Part shown: positions 19,901 through 27,063 of the stretch, in pieces
Numbering within the stretch: the first letter of the stretch is position 1
How the letters are laid out: the number at the start of each line of letters is the position of its first letter
The notes under the pieces: model-generated
What the model was told of the DNA's origin: nothing
Database searches by the model: none
Seen by the model: only the letters and a program-made list of their open reading frames with translations
Source of the DNA: Bacteroides cutis
Lineage (GTDB): Bacteria; Bacteroidota; Bacteroidia; Bacteroidales; Bacteroidaceae
DNA length: 64,000 nt
Direction: 5' to 3'
Assembly (NCBI RefSeq): GCF_900241005.1
Contig: NZ_OEST01000003.1
Location: forward strand, 372,001 to 436,000
Made by a program: the position numbers and the translations under genes

Positions 19901-19960
19901 GAATAATAGAATATAGATACCCGTTACCCATATCCTTTTTCTTTGTGTTCTTTCTCTCAT
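16925..19960 (-). CDS. SusC/RagA-family TonB-dependent transporter
   Basis: An outer-membrane TonB-dependent channel for a substrate captured by the SusD partner. It has 1011 residues. After a signal peptide ending in the STPLSAQ region comes a carboxypeptidase-regulatory-like domain (about 60-140, KGFVSDEHGESIIGATVVV). The plug has the SusC hallmark VVVVGYGTVKKSDLTGSV, and the DGI and SRGANGVILVTT motifs follow. A 22-strand barrel then ends in an aromatic residue (KLRF). There is no STN domain, so it is not itself a transducer for an anti-sigma factor. Its upstream region has two repeat clusters described separately. Confidence 0.96.
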   Translation of the reverse strand: MRERTQRKRIWVTGIYILLFLSTPLSAQMASPLQGNVETTIESAATIDTGGELTPDGKKIVKGFVSDEHGESIIGATVVVKGHPETGTVTDVDGKFTLEVEPRSILVISYIGYNPQETRVSRKTPFYNIILKEDNQLLEEVVVVGYGTVKKSDLTGSVSTVGTRSFESQPVTNVSQILQGRTSGVEVTSTSGMPGSGAKVRIRGTTSINKSSDPLYVIDGIISSSGLDGLNPQDIQSMEILKDASSTAIYGSRGANGVILVTTRSGEEGRARVTFDAKIGLSSVRKDYDLLNAYEYAQALNDIRGSQTISPEDMEAYRNGTKGINWLDLMTRTALSQDYNVGISGGTEKVKYLLSGNVLDQQAVTINSKYKRYGFRANINADIRPWLSLSARLNTAIIHQENGAPSWFHVLNFSPTMELRDPETGIYNNDPYNIGTGNNPYGVAMENYSDSYSYNVNANLNLLFKIAKGLTFNIQGGYDYDHSPSYSFSSKLIAPGAINSMSNSSSLHRYWQNTNNLTYQGQWGDHSLTATGVWEISRTIDTGLSASGSNLNNESVGYWNISNAAVRSESNSYTEASLASGIIRASYDYKKRYFLTAALRADGSSKFQKDHRWGWFPSAAVAWDVAKEKFMANQKILKQLKLRASYGVTGNEAISAYSTLGMLSGTSYGWGTTTGYTGYWGNQFATPELTWEKTYQYDIGLDVSLLGIDITVDWFKKRTVDLLFQKQVPRYNGGGSYWVNQGKLNNTGVEFSFSTFPVKSTLVWETSFNASYIKNEVIDLAGNDFVLSANYSDLGGAMQIMKPGYPLGSFYVYQWKGFDENGANLYQKADGSLTTTPTSADLVIKGQSSPKWTLGWNNTLSWKNWTLNIFFNAATGYNRLNISRFTTASMSGVSRFISLCDAYFRGWDYVDNKAEALYPSISNTDNKSYANSDFWLEDASFVKLKNISLSYNIPRRATKIAGIQLTVSAQDVFTLTKYKGMDPEVYTGYDGLDYGAYPVPRTFTFAVKLRF

Positions 19961-20082
19961 ATTAGTAATATTTTAAAACAAAATCTGTATGAGAAAAAAG
20001 CAAGAACTGTGCCGAAAGTAGGTATTATGTATATATGATATTGATTAATAGTGTTTTATCCTGTTAGGGCATATAGGGATGT

Positions 20083-20154
20083 TGTGGAAAAGTGTGGAAA
20101 AAAGTGTGGAAGTTGTGGAAGAGAGTGTGGAATAATCTGGAGACTTGTGTGGAA
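20083..20154. repeat. Six TGTGGAA heptamers, helically spaced, upstream of susC
   Basis: TGTGGAA begins at 20083, 20093, 20105, 20114, 20126 and 20148. Spacings of 10, 12, 9, 12 and 22 bases place the copies on roughly one face of the helix. The cluster lies 123-194 bases before the susC start. Read on the susC strand it is a TTCCACA series. Confidence 0.8.
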
Positions 20155-20282
20155 TTGGTCATAGAAGTCGTATTTAAGAGATATCGGATAGGTATCAAAT
20201 AAGGCTGGGGTGTGGTTGTTCATAGATTTAAACGATTATCATTATGTTTTCTGAACTTAAAACTTTATACTTGCCACTTAAA

Positions 20283-20366
20283 ACATCCGGGTGTTTTACC
20301 TTACAACATGGGGATGTTTTCGTCAACAACATCCGGATGTTTTGGGGCAATACATCCGGGTGTTTT
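20283..20366. repeat. Four palindromic repeats with exact 23-bp period upstream of susC
   Basis: Units begin at 20283, 20306, 20329 and 20352, exactly 23 bases apart. Each is a version of ACATCCGGATGTTTT; the third holds the perfect palindrome ACATCCGGATGT, and the others differ by one or two bases. The eight-base spacers are unrelated. No gene overlaps the array, which lies between susC and tRNA-Ser(GGA). Confidence 0.85.
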
Positions 20367-20510
20367 AAATGTCGGATCATAATAAGTTGACTGTTGAGGC
20401 TTAGTTCTTTCTGTACTGTTTTATGGGAAAAGCCTGACTTTTATTAGGAAAAAAGGAGTGATGATTTGGATATCTCAAAAAGATGTCTTACTTTCGCGCT
20501 CCGAAAACAA

Positions 20511-20598
20511 GGAGAGATGCTCGAGTGGTTGAAGAGGCACGCCTGGAAAGCGTGTATACCCCTAAAGGGTATCCGGGGTTCGAATCCCCGTCTCTCCG
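20511..20598 (+). tRNA. tRNA-Ser (anticodon GGA)
   Basis: An 88-base cloverleaf. GGAGAGA pairs with TCTCTCC in the acceptor stem, and the discriminator is G. The anticodon stem CACGC/GCGTG encloses loop CTGGAAA with anticodon GGA, reading UCC and UCU. A long variable arm (TATACCCCTAAAGGGTAT) confirms the serine class. CCA is not encoded. Confidence 0.96.
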
Positions 20599-20775
20599 CA
20601 AAATAAATCTGATAAAATTGAGACAAGAAACTGTAATAAAGGTTCTTGTCTCTTTTTTTTTAGGCTTAAGATAGATTTTGATGAAGAAAAATTGTACTTT
20701 TGTATATAGATGAAGAGTATATACATAAATGCTCTTATGGATTTCGGAAATAAAACACATAAAAATAATCATCCA

Positions 20776-22113
20776 ATGAAAAACATTCTTTTCTTTTTGT
20801 TTTTGGGCATGTCATTTTGGGCTCCACAAATTGTATGTGCCGGAGATAATTCTTCTCTGAGAAATCAGGTTATACCTATTGCACCTGAAGTATGGCAATG
20901 TAAATCACCTCAAGATACTTTTTCCAAAGAGGTGAAATATCTTTTGCGGCAAAATAATAAGTATTTGTTGAATATGTGGTATAATGATGTAAAACATTTC
21001 AACGATCAGAAGGGGCAATATTTGGATTTTGGAGGAAATACCGAACATTTCATTCGTCCTATCTCTCATGCTGCCTTTACGTTGGCTGTATGCATAAAAC
21101 TTAAAGTTTATGATGCGAAAGTAATAGGAGTGACTGAAAAGGGAGCGTTGGATATACTTTGTCGTCTGGTTCGTTCTGTTGCTTACAGGCATAAGGCGAA
21201 TTCTAATGAAAAAGGATGGGGAGATCAATGGCAAAGTGCATTATGGGCTTCTCAGGTGGCCGAAGCAGCTTGGATGGTTTGGGATAAGCTGTCTGATGAC
21301 GATCGTGAATTGGTATGCCGTATGATGGTGCATGAAGCTGATCGTTTCTTGAACTATGATATTCCTTATTATCGCGATAAAGCTGGAAATATTATTTTTA
21401 AGGGTGATACAAAAGCAGAAGAAAACGCGTGGAATTCAAACATACTTACTATAGCTACAGCTATGATGCCTAAAGCGGCAAATTATAATCGGTGGATGAA
21501 AAAGAATATAGAGCTTCAACTTTCGGCTTATGCTACACCTGACGATATTCATCGGGATACAGTGATAGATGGTATTAAGTTGAATGATTTTCTACAAGGC
21601 AGTAATGTAAATCCTGATGGAACGGTGATCAACCATTCTATTATTCATCCCGATTATATGGTTGCTTTTATGCACAATGCTACAAATACTTGGGTTTATA
21701 ATCTGGCACGTTGTAAGCCTTTACAGTCTTCTGTTTATAATGGAGAACTTCTTTATCATACTCTTACCGAGCGATTGTTCAATGGTAAAACTATCTATCA
21801 AAAGACCGATGATGGGCATGCATCTTCTCTCATGTACTATCCTGAAGGTAATGATTGGGGAACAGGACGGCAAGAAAATTACTGGTTGATGGATATTATG
21901 GCTCATATTTTTAGCTGGGATACCGGTCTTTCAGTCAAAGCTATGGATTGGGCTAAGGCCAGAAATCAGCGAATGTTGGAAATGATGCAACGCAGTACTA
22001 CCGGAAAGTTCTATCAAGAAAAGACTGAAAATAGTTTTGCATCACGCGAGGAATGGTTTGGTGCACAGATAGCCTGGGGATACTTGGGATGGTGGCTTTA
22101 TAATTGTATGTAG
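20776..22113 (+). CDS. Exported protein of unrecognised family, possibly an alpha/alpha-toroid carbohydrate-active protein
   Basis: I do not recognise this 445-residue protein. The ATG at 20776 gives a good signal peptide (MKNILFFLFLGMSFW, cleavage near VCAGD); upstream codons in frame would spoil it. The mature part is rich in Trp, His and Asn helices. Examples are DQWQSALWASQVAEAAW, a conserved-looking EENAWNSNILTIATAMMP, DGTVINHSIIHPDYM and GNDWGTGRQENYWLMDI. Helical repeats with WN and YW pairs recall alpha/alpha-barrel polysaccharide lyases and hydrolases, but no catalytic set can be named. It is divergent from the susCD pair and could act with it. Confidence 0.6.
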   Translation: MKNILFFLFLGMSFWAPQIVCAGDNSSLRNQVIPIAPEVWQCKSPQDTFSKEVKYLLRQNNKYLLNMWYNDVKHFNDQKGQYLDFGGNTEHFIRPISHAAFTLAVCIKLKVYDAKVIGVTEKGALDILCRLVRSVAYRHKANSNEKGWGDQWQSALWASQVAEAAWMVWDKLSDDDRELVCRMMVHEADRFLNYDIPYYRDKAGNIIFKGDTKAEENAWNSNILTIATAMMPKAANYNRWMKKNIELQLSAYATPDDIHRDTVIDGIKLNDFLQGSNVNPDGTVINHSIIHPDYMVAFMHNATNTWVYNLARCKPLQSSVYNGELLYHTLTERLFNGKTIYQKTDDGHASSLMYYPEGNDWGTGRQENYWLMDIMAHIFSWDTGLSVKAMDWAKARNQRMLEMMQRSTTGKFYQEKTENSFASREEWFGAQIAWGYLGWWLYNCM

Positions 22114-22194
22114 CGGTATCAAGATTGTTTTCTTGTTTTTATCCTTTTCATTATCTATATTTGTAATATCTTGTTTAATTAAAATACTAATAAT

Positions 22195-22881
22195 ATGAAA
22201 AAGTACATTGCGGAAATGGTTGGAACCATGGTTCTGGTATTGATGGGATGTGGTAGTGCGGTATTTGCAGGTAGTGCGGCAGGGGCGGTAAGTGCAGGGG
22301 TAGGTACTCTGGGAGTTGCTTTCGCTTTTGGTTTGTCTGTAGTAGCTATGGCGTATGCCATTGGTGGAATTTCTGGTTGTCATATTAATCCGGCTATCAC
22401 ATTGGGCGTTTTCTTGTCAGGGAGAATGACAGGAAAAGATGCGGCTATGTATATGATATTTCAGGTAATTGGAGCAATCATCGGTTCGGCCATTCTTTTT
22501 GCGTTAGTTTCAACCGGAGGTCATGGAGGGCCTACTGCTACAGGTTCTAATGGCTTTACTGATGGAATGATGTTGCAGGCTTTTATTGCGGAGGCTGTAT
22601 TTACATTTATTTTTGTGTTAGTGGTTCTTGGTTCAACGGATGAAAAGAAAGGTGCAGGCGCTTTTGCTGGTTTAGCGATAGGTTTGACTCTGGTATTGGT
22701 GCACATAGTCTGTATTCCTATTACAGGAACTTCTGTTAATCCTGCACGTAGTATTGGCCCGGCATTGTTTCAGGGAGGTACAGCTCTTTCTCAATTGTGG
22801 TTATTCATTGTAGCTCCGTTTGTTGGTGCTGCCTTAAGCGCTATTGTGTGGAAAATACTGGCAGGAGTGGAGAAAAAGTAG
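22195..22881 (+). CDS. aqpZ: Aquaporin Z-type water channel
   Basis: A 228-residue major intrinsic protein in the inner membrane that passes water. Both half-helix signatures are intact: HINPAIT with N65-P66-A67 and SVNPARS with N182-P183-A184, followed by the selectivity-filter arginine R185. The CH pair before the first NPA and the histidine in VLVHIVCIPITG are typical of the narrow water-specific filter rather than a glycerol facilitator. Six membrane segments are visible. It is a single gene, closed by a 15-base-stem hairpin. Confidence 0.95.
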   Translation: MKKYIAEMVGTMVLVLMGCGSAVFAGSAAGAVSAGVGTLGVAFAFGLSVVAMAYAIGGISGCHINPAITLGVFLSGRMTGKDAAMYMIFQVIGAIIGSAILFALVSTGGHGGPTATGSNGFTDGMMLQAFIAEAVFTFIFVLVVLGSTDEKKGAGAFAGLAIGLTLVLVHIVCIPITGTSVNPARSIGPALFQGGTALSQLWLFIVAPFVGAALSAIVWKILAGVEKK

Positions 22882-22893
22882 AAAAAGTATATT

Positions 22894-22932
22894 TTCATAA
22901 TTTAGGAGTAAAATCCGCTCCTAAATTATGAA
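22894..22932. terminator. Bidirectional hairpin between aqpZ and the EamA gene
   Basis: Perfect 15-base arms, TTCATAATTTAGGAG at 22894-22908 and its complement at 22918-22932, with a nine-base loop, lie between two convergent stop codons. It suits termination from either side. Confidence 0.8.
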
Positions 22933-22947
22933 AGTATTAGAAACGTT

Positions 22948-23859
22948 TTATTTTTTTGTAGCGAAATGTCTCACTATATCCGTTCCTTTGAAATAAATAA
23001 TCAGTGAGCAAACGATAATTATCATACCTGTCACGGTACTGAAAGTGGGATGTTCGTCCGCCAGCATCATCCAGCTTAATATAGCGCCGAGTATCGGATT
23101 GATAAGACGGCACATGTTGATATCGCTGACTTTAGCTCCTTTGCTTTGGAGTGCCATGAACCAGAAACTAAAGGCAAACACGGATATAAATACCAGGATG
23201 CCGAGACTGATATAGAAACCGATAGGTTTTCCGATAAAAGTGTGATAACCTTCTGTGCTGAGTCCGACAACATAGATAAGGACACCGCCAAAGAACATTT
23301 GTACGGCGTTCAGGAAGATGGGATTTACTTTCCCTTTCTCTTCGGACACGGAGATGGCGGAATATCCTTGAAAAACAATACTCAGAAGTAACAGGACAAT
23401 ACCTGTGATACCTTTCCAATCCAAAGGCTTACCGTCACTTCCCATTCCTACGATGAGTAGTAACCCTACGAGACTGACGATGAGGCTGACTATCTTGTGA
23501 CCGTTCAATTTATCATCACTTGCCAAAAGGTGGGCTAACAGAACATTGATGAGTGGGGTCATGCCCATGATGATGGAGGATATGGCTCCACTGACGAAAT
23601 CTACACCGAAATAAAAAGCGGTGTAACCCATAAACATGTTAATGAAGATCAGGTTGAGGAACAGTTTTTTATGTTGCTTGATTTCCTGCCACATCCCTTT
23701 GTGCCAGGTATAGGCGAACAACAAAATGCCTACGCTGATGAAACGGATACCTGCGAAGTTCATCGGGGTAAAATCATAACTTAGTCCTTGCTTGATAAAC
23801 GGGTTGACAATAGCCCATAATATAGACGCCAGTATAGCGTATAAAAGTCCTTTTTTCAT
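22948..23859 (-). CDS. EamA/DMT-family transporter
   Basis: A 303-residue inner-membrane exporter of the drug/metabolite transporter superfamily. Ten hydrophobic segments fall in two EamA repeats of about 140 residues; the first contains PFIKQGLSYDFTPMNFAGIRF and the second SVSEEKGKVNPIFLNAVQM. The substrate cannot be read from the sequence; relatives export amino acids or other metabolites. A minus-strand TATCTTTG promoter box lies at 23892-23899, just before the start. Confidence 0.88.
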   Translation of the reverse strand: MKKGLLYAILASILWAIVNPFIKQGLSYDFTPMNFAGIRFISVGILLFAYTWHKGMWQEIKQHKKLFLNLIFINMFMGYTAFYFGVDFVSGAISSIIMGMTPLINVLLAHLLASDDKLNGHKIVSLIVSLVGLLLIVGMGSDGKPLDWKGITGIVLLLLSIVFQGYSAISVSEEKGKVNPIFLNAVQMFFGGVLIYVVGLSTEGYHTFIGKPIGFYISLGILVFISVFAFSFWFMALQSKGAKVSDINMCRLINPILGAILSWMMLADEHPTFSTVTGMIIIVCSLIIYFKGTDIVRHFATKK

Positions 23860-23936
23860 ATTTATTGATAGTAGTTTTGCAAAATGAGTTGCAAAGATAC
23901 GTCTTTCTCATGAAAAAGGTGCTCTTTCTCATTAAA

Positions 23937-24710
23937 TTAGAAATTAAGCCACCGTTTGAAGGCGGAAAGTTTTTCTTCGCTAATGGTTATCTTACCCTTG
24001 AATGGTGGACGGACGGTGACGGACAGTTTTCCATTGAAATATGGTTCTGCATGGTCTATAGCATCAATACAAAGGATGATTTGCCGATTGGCACGGAAAA
24101 AGCGGTCGGGATCGAGCTGCTCCATCAATTTGTTGAGTGAAAGCTCGATGATGTGTTCCTGATTACTGTGGGTAACGGCGAAAGTCACTTTATTTTCCGA
24201 ATAAAAATAGGCGATGTCACTGACTTGCAAAGACCAGAAACGATCTATGCCATAGATAAGAAAGCGAGTACGGTATTGTTTCTCTCTGGATTGAAGAGCT
24301 TCCAGAAGGATAGGCAGGTATTCATCGGGACGGATGCAGCTTTTTTCTTGCTGACTTTCGTATTTCAAGATGGCATCAGATAGGCGTTGTTCATCTACGG
24401 GCTTCAGTATATAATCGATACTGTTGACAGTAAAAGCACGGACGGCATACAGATCGTATGCGGTAGTGAAAATAATGGCAGAAGTAGGATGTGCCGCAGA
24501 GAGGAAATCAAACGAATTCCCGTCGGCAAGCTGGATATCCAGAAATATAAGGTCGGGGTGGGGATGAGCGGCAAACCAGTCGATGGCTTCTTCCACGCTA
24601 CCCGGCAAAGTGGTAATGTTCCACTCCGGACGCAAACGGGTAATCATGGAGTGTAACAGGCGTGCTGCGGGTATTTCGTCTTCAATGATGACTATATTCT
24701 GTTTATTCAT
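23937..24710 (-). CDS. LytTR-family response regulator
   Basis: A 257-residue regulator. The receiver domain carries the acidic pair (IEDE) near residue 10, the phospho-acceptor aspartate in LIFLDIQLADGN and the lysine in ILKPVDEQRL. The C-terminal LytTR DNA-binding domain (about 150-255) includes DIAYFYSENKVTFAVT and FFRANRQIILCIDAI. The gene overlaps the end of its LytS-like kinase by eight bases. As the last gene of the pump operon, it probably tunes expression of that operon or of envelope genes. Confidence 0.94.
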   Translation of the reverse strand: MNKQNIVIIEDEIPAARLLHSMITRLRPEWNITTLPGSVEEAIDWFAAHPHPDLIFLDIQLADGNSFDFLSAAHPTSAIIFTTAYDLYAVRAFTVNSIDYILKPVDEQRLSDAILKYESQQEKSCIRPDEYLPILLEALQSREKQYRTRFLIYGIDRFWSLQVSDIAYFYSENKVTFAVTHSNQEHIIELSLNKLMEQLDPDRFFRANRQIILCIDAIDHAEPYFNGKLSVTVRPPFKGKITISEEKLSAFKRWLNF

Positions 24711-25734
24711 ATAATAAAGGTACTTTTACGGTAAATATTCCGTCTTTGTTTTCGATTATGATATCTTTACCAGATATCAACTTACATCGCTTGGCAAGGT
24801 TTTTCAGACCTACACCTGAAGAGACTACACTCTTTTTGGGATGTATGGAATTACTGACTATCAGGTATTTGTTTTCGATATGGATAGTGATAGTCATCGG
24901 TTTACTTTGTGTGATAGAATTATGTTTGATGACATTTTCTACCAACAGTTGTAAAGTGAGGGGAGGTAATGCGCTATCCGTATATTGGGCAGGAATATCG
25001 CTTTGACAAATAAGGCAATTACCTAAACGAACTTCGTGCAGAAAAAGGTAAGAACGCATAAATTCCATTTCTTCGGTGAGAGTAACTGAATTTTTATCTT
25101 GGCATTGCAATACGTAGCGGTAAACACTGGACAGGTGTTTAGTGAAATGTACTGCATTAGCGGGATTGTATTCTATTTCGGCAATAAGCGTGTTCAGGCT
25201 ATTGAACAAAAAATGCGGGTTCAGTTGGTTTTGTAGGGCAGTGTATCGAGCAGTGTCGTTTTCGGATTGTAACAAGGCTGTCTTTTTTTGTAATCGTAGA
25301 GTGCTCTGGATGGAACGGTTGGCAAGTAATAATCCTAGTATAACCAACTCTACCAACCAGACTACTATCAATAGTCGCCACCCGTTGTTGGGAAAGAGAA
25401 AAGGCTCTGATACTCCGGCCAGTATCTTGGCGCACACAAGCAGGCTGTAATTCAGTAACAGGAACAATAGCATTACCACTAAATAAATAACGGGTATTTT
25501 CCACCGGGAACGGAGGTTTACGGCATATTGTGTGTTGACCCATGAACTGAGACGGAGCATGGCATACCCCAATACATTGAAAGCCAGGATAAAGAAAATG
25601 AATGCACCACGCGAGTAAAGTGCATCGGCTATACGAGGGGTCAGGTTGGTGTAGTTCACCAACAGGAAATAGGAGAAAGCTCCCAATCCTGAAAACAGAA
25701 TACCGTATATCAAATTACTCCATTTCATATTCAT
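24703..25734 (-). CDS. LytS-like sensor histidine kinase
   Basis: A membrane kinase of 343 residues (start ATG at 25734; an upstream TTG is less likely). Four hydrophobic segments occupy the first 145 residues with little periplasmic sequence. A coiled coil then leads to the His_kinase domain with the phosphorylation motif LNPHFLFNSLNTL and the ATPase part LTLQLLVENVIKHN and SGVGLKNLAKR. This is the kinase class that pairs with LytTR regulators, and that partner follows directly. It lies 40 bases behind the TolC-like gene in the same operon. Confidence 0.93.
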   Translation of the reverse strand: MNMKWSNLIYGILFSGLGAFSYFLLVNYTNLTPRIADALYSRGAFIFFILAFNVLGYAMLRLSSWVNTQYAVNLRSRWKIPVIYLVVMLLFLLLNYSLLVCAKILAGVSEPFLFPNNGWRLLIVVWLVELVILGLLLANRSIQSTLRLQKKTALLQSENDTARYTALQNQLNPHFLFNSLNTLIAEIEYNPANAVHFTKHLSSVYRYVLQCQDKNSVTLTEEMEFMRSYLFLHEVRLGNCLICQSDIPAQYTDSALPPLTLQLLVENVIKHNSITQSKPMTITIHIENKYLIVSNSIHPKKSVVSSGVGLKNLAKRCKLISGKDIIIENKDGIFTVKVPLLYE

Positions 25735-25774
25735 TCTTCTTTTTCCTGACAAATCTATAATATTTTGCGGGATA

Positions 25775-27061
25775 TCAATACTTATGCAAAGCTTTTATTA
25801 GGTCGGAATAGTATCCTTGTGCAGAAACTTTGGCTTGTACATAGTTTATTTGTGATGCCTGGCGGTAGGTTTGCGCCTCGATGACATCGATGACGGATGT
25901 TTTTCCTTCTTCATAACGTTCCAGGGCTTTCCGTTCGTTTTCACGGGCTTTTTCCAGTGAATTACCTGTAAGAGATACTTGTGATATGGCTTGTAATAAG
26001 GAAGTATGAGCTGTTTGTACTTCCAGATTAACGTTATCGGTTATTTTATTCAGGTAATCATTAGCCATACCTACTTTCCAGGAAGAAGCACGTTTCTCAT
26101 TACGGCGTTTCCCCCATTCGAAAAGAGGAACAGATAGCTTGGCATAAATGGCATAGTTGGGATCGAGATCACTTTTGAAATTATAACCCGGGGAGGAATA
26201 AGTACCATCCGCACCGATGTAGAGTTGAGGTTTGTATTTGGAGTCTGTGAGCTTACCGGTGCTTTCAGCTATCCTTATTTGGTCATGGGCTATCCTTATT
26301 TCGGGACGGTTACTGCCATCTGTAAGTAATAAGTCCTCGGATAGAGAGATGTTGGGAACAGTATCTTCTATCTGGGTTTCAGCTTTGAGCTCAACTCCTA
26401 TCAGTGAGTTGAGTGCCATGCGTCCGGTATCGAAATTGCTTTGTGCCTGTAATACTTGGTATTGGGCTTCATTTAATTTGACTTCTGCCATAAGCAGGTC
26501 TTGCGGGTCTGCAAGGCCGACCTCTACACGTTCGCGGATGGTTTTTACCAGTGAAGCTACGGAATTACGGTATTCTGTGGCGATGCGGATTAGCTCAAAG
26601 CGGGCTACGGCATTCCAATATTGCATATCTGTTTGGTAACAAACAGATGATTGGAGTAGTTCTGCCTGATGTACGTTCATGGACTGTTGATACTTTGCCA
26701 GACGAATCGTTTCGAGGATACGTCCACCGGTATAAAGGGGTTGCATCAGTGAGAGAGAAGCACCGTATTTCATGTCGCGCCCTTCAAAAGTGAGAGGGTG
26801 CCCGGTTTGAGGGAGATTCAAGGTCAATTCTATGGGATTTCCGGTATATTGGAAATTGGCCTCACCGGAAAGCTTAGGCTTTAAGTCGGCTTTGGCAGAT
26901 TTAATCAGCTCCATACTGGAGGCGATATTCTTGTCTGCTGCTTGTAAATCGTGATTATACTCCAGTGCCATAGTCCGATATTTCTCCAGCAAAGAATTTT
27001 GCTGGGAAAATACGGACGGGACACACAAGAAGAAAAAGAGTAAAATATATATATGTTTCAT
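25775..27061 (-). CDS. TolC-family outer-membrane efflux protein
   Basis: The outer-membrane duct of a tripartite efflux pump. The 428-residue protein has a signal peptide ending VFSQQ and two OEP repeats of long helices, for example LEYNHDLQAADKNIASSME and ALERYEEGKTSVIDVIEAQ. It follows the RND permease gene by only two bases, which fixes its partner. Order on the minus strand is adaptor, permease, duct, kinase, regulator. Confidence 0.93.
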   Translation of the reverse strand: MKHIYILLFFFLCVPSVFSQQNSLLEKYRTMALEYNHDLQAADKNIASSMELIKSAKADLKPKLSGEANFQYTGNPIELTLNLPQTGHPLTFEGRDMKYGASLSLMQPLYTGGRILETIRLAKYQQSMNVHQAELLQSSVCYQTDMQYWNAVARFELIRIATEYRNSVASLVKTIRERVEVGLADPQDLLMAEVKLNEAQYQVLQAQSNFDTGRMALNSLIGVELKAETQIEDTVPNISLSEDLLLTDGSNRPEIRIAHDQIRIAESTGKLTDSKYKPQLYIGADGTYSSPGYNFKSDLDPNYAIYAKLSVPLFEWGKRRNEKRASSWKVGMANDYLNKITDNVNLEVQTAHTSLLQAISQVSLTGNSLEKARENERKALERYEEGKTSVIDVIEAQTYRQASQINYVQAKVSAQGYYSDLIKALHKY

Positions 27062-27063
27062 AC

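Noticed and set aside
20083..20154. DnaA boxes or a replication origin
   Set aside because: TGTGGAA resembles the reverse of a DnaA box only in its first six bases; the last bases do not match and no origin genes are near.
20283..20366. CRISPR array
   Set aside because: There are four short repeat units, but the spacers are only eight bases and no cas genes are present; a regulatory or structural repeat is a better reading.
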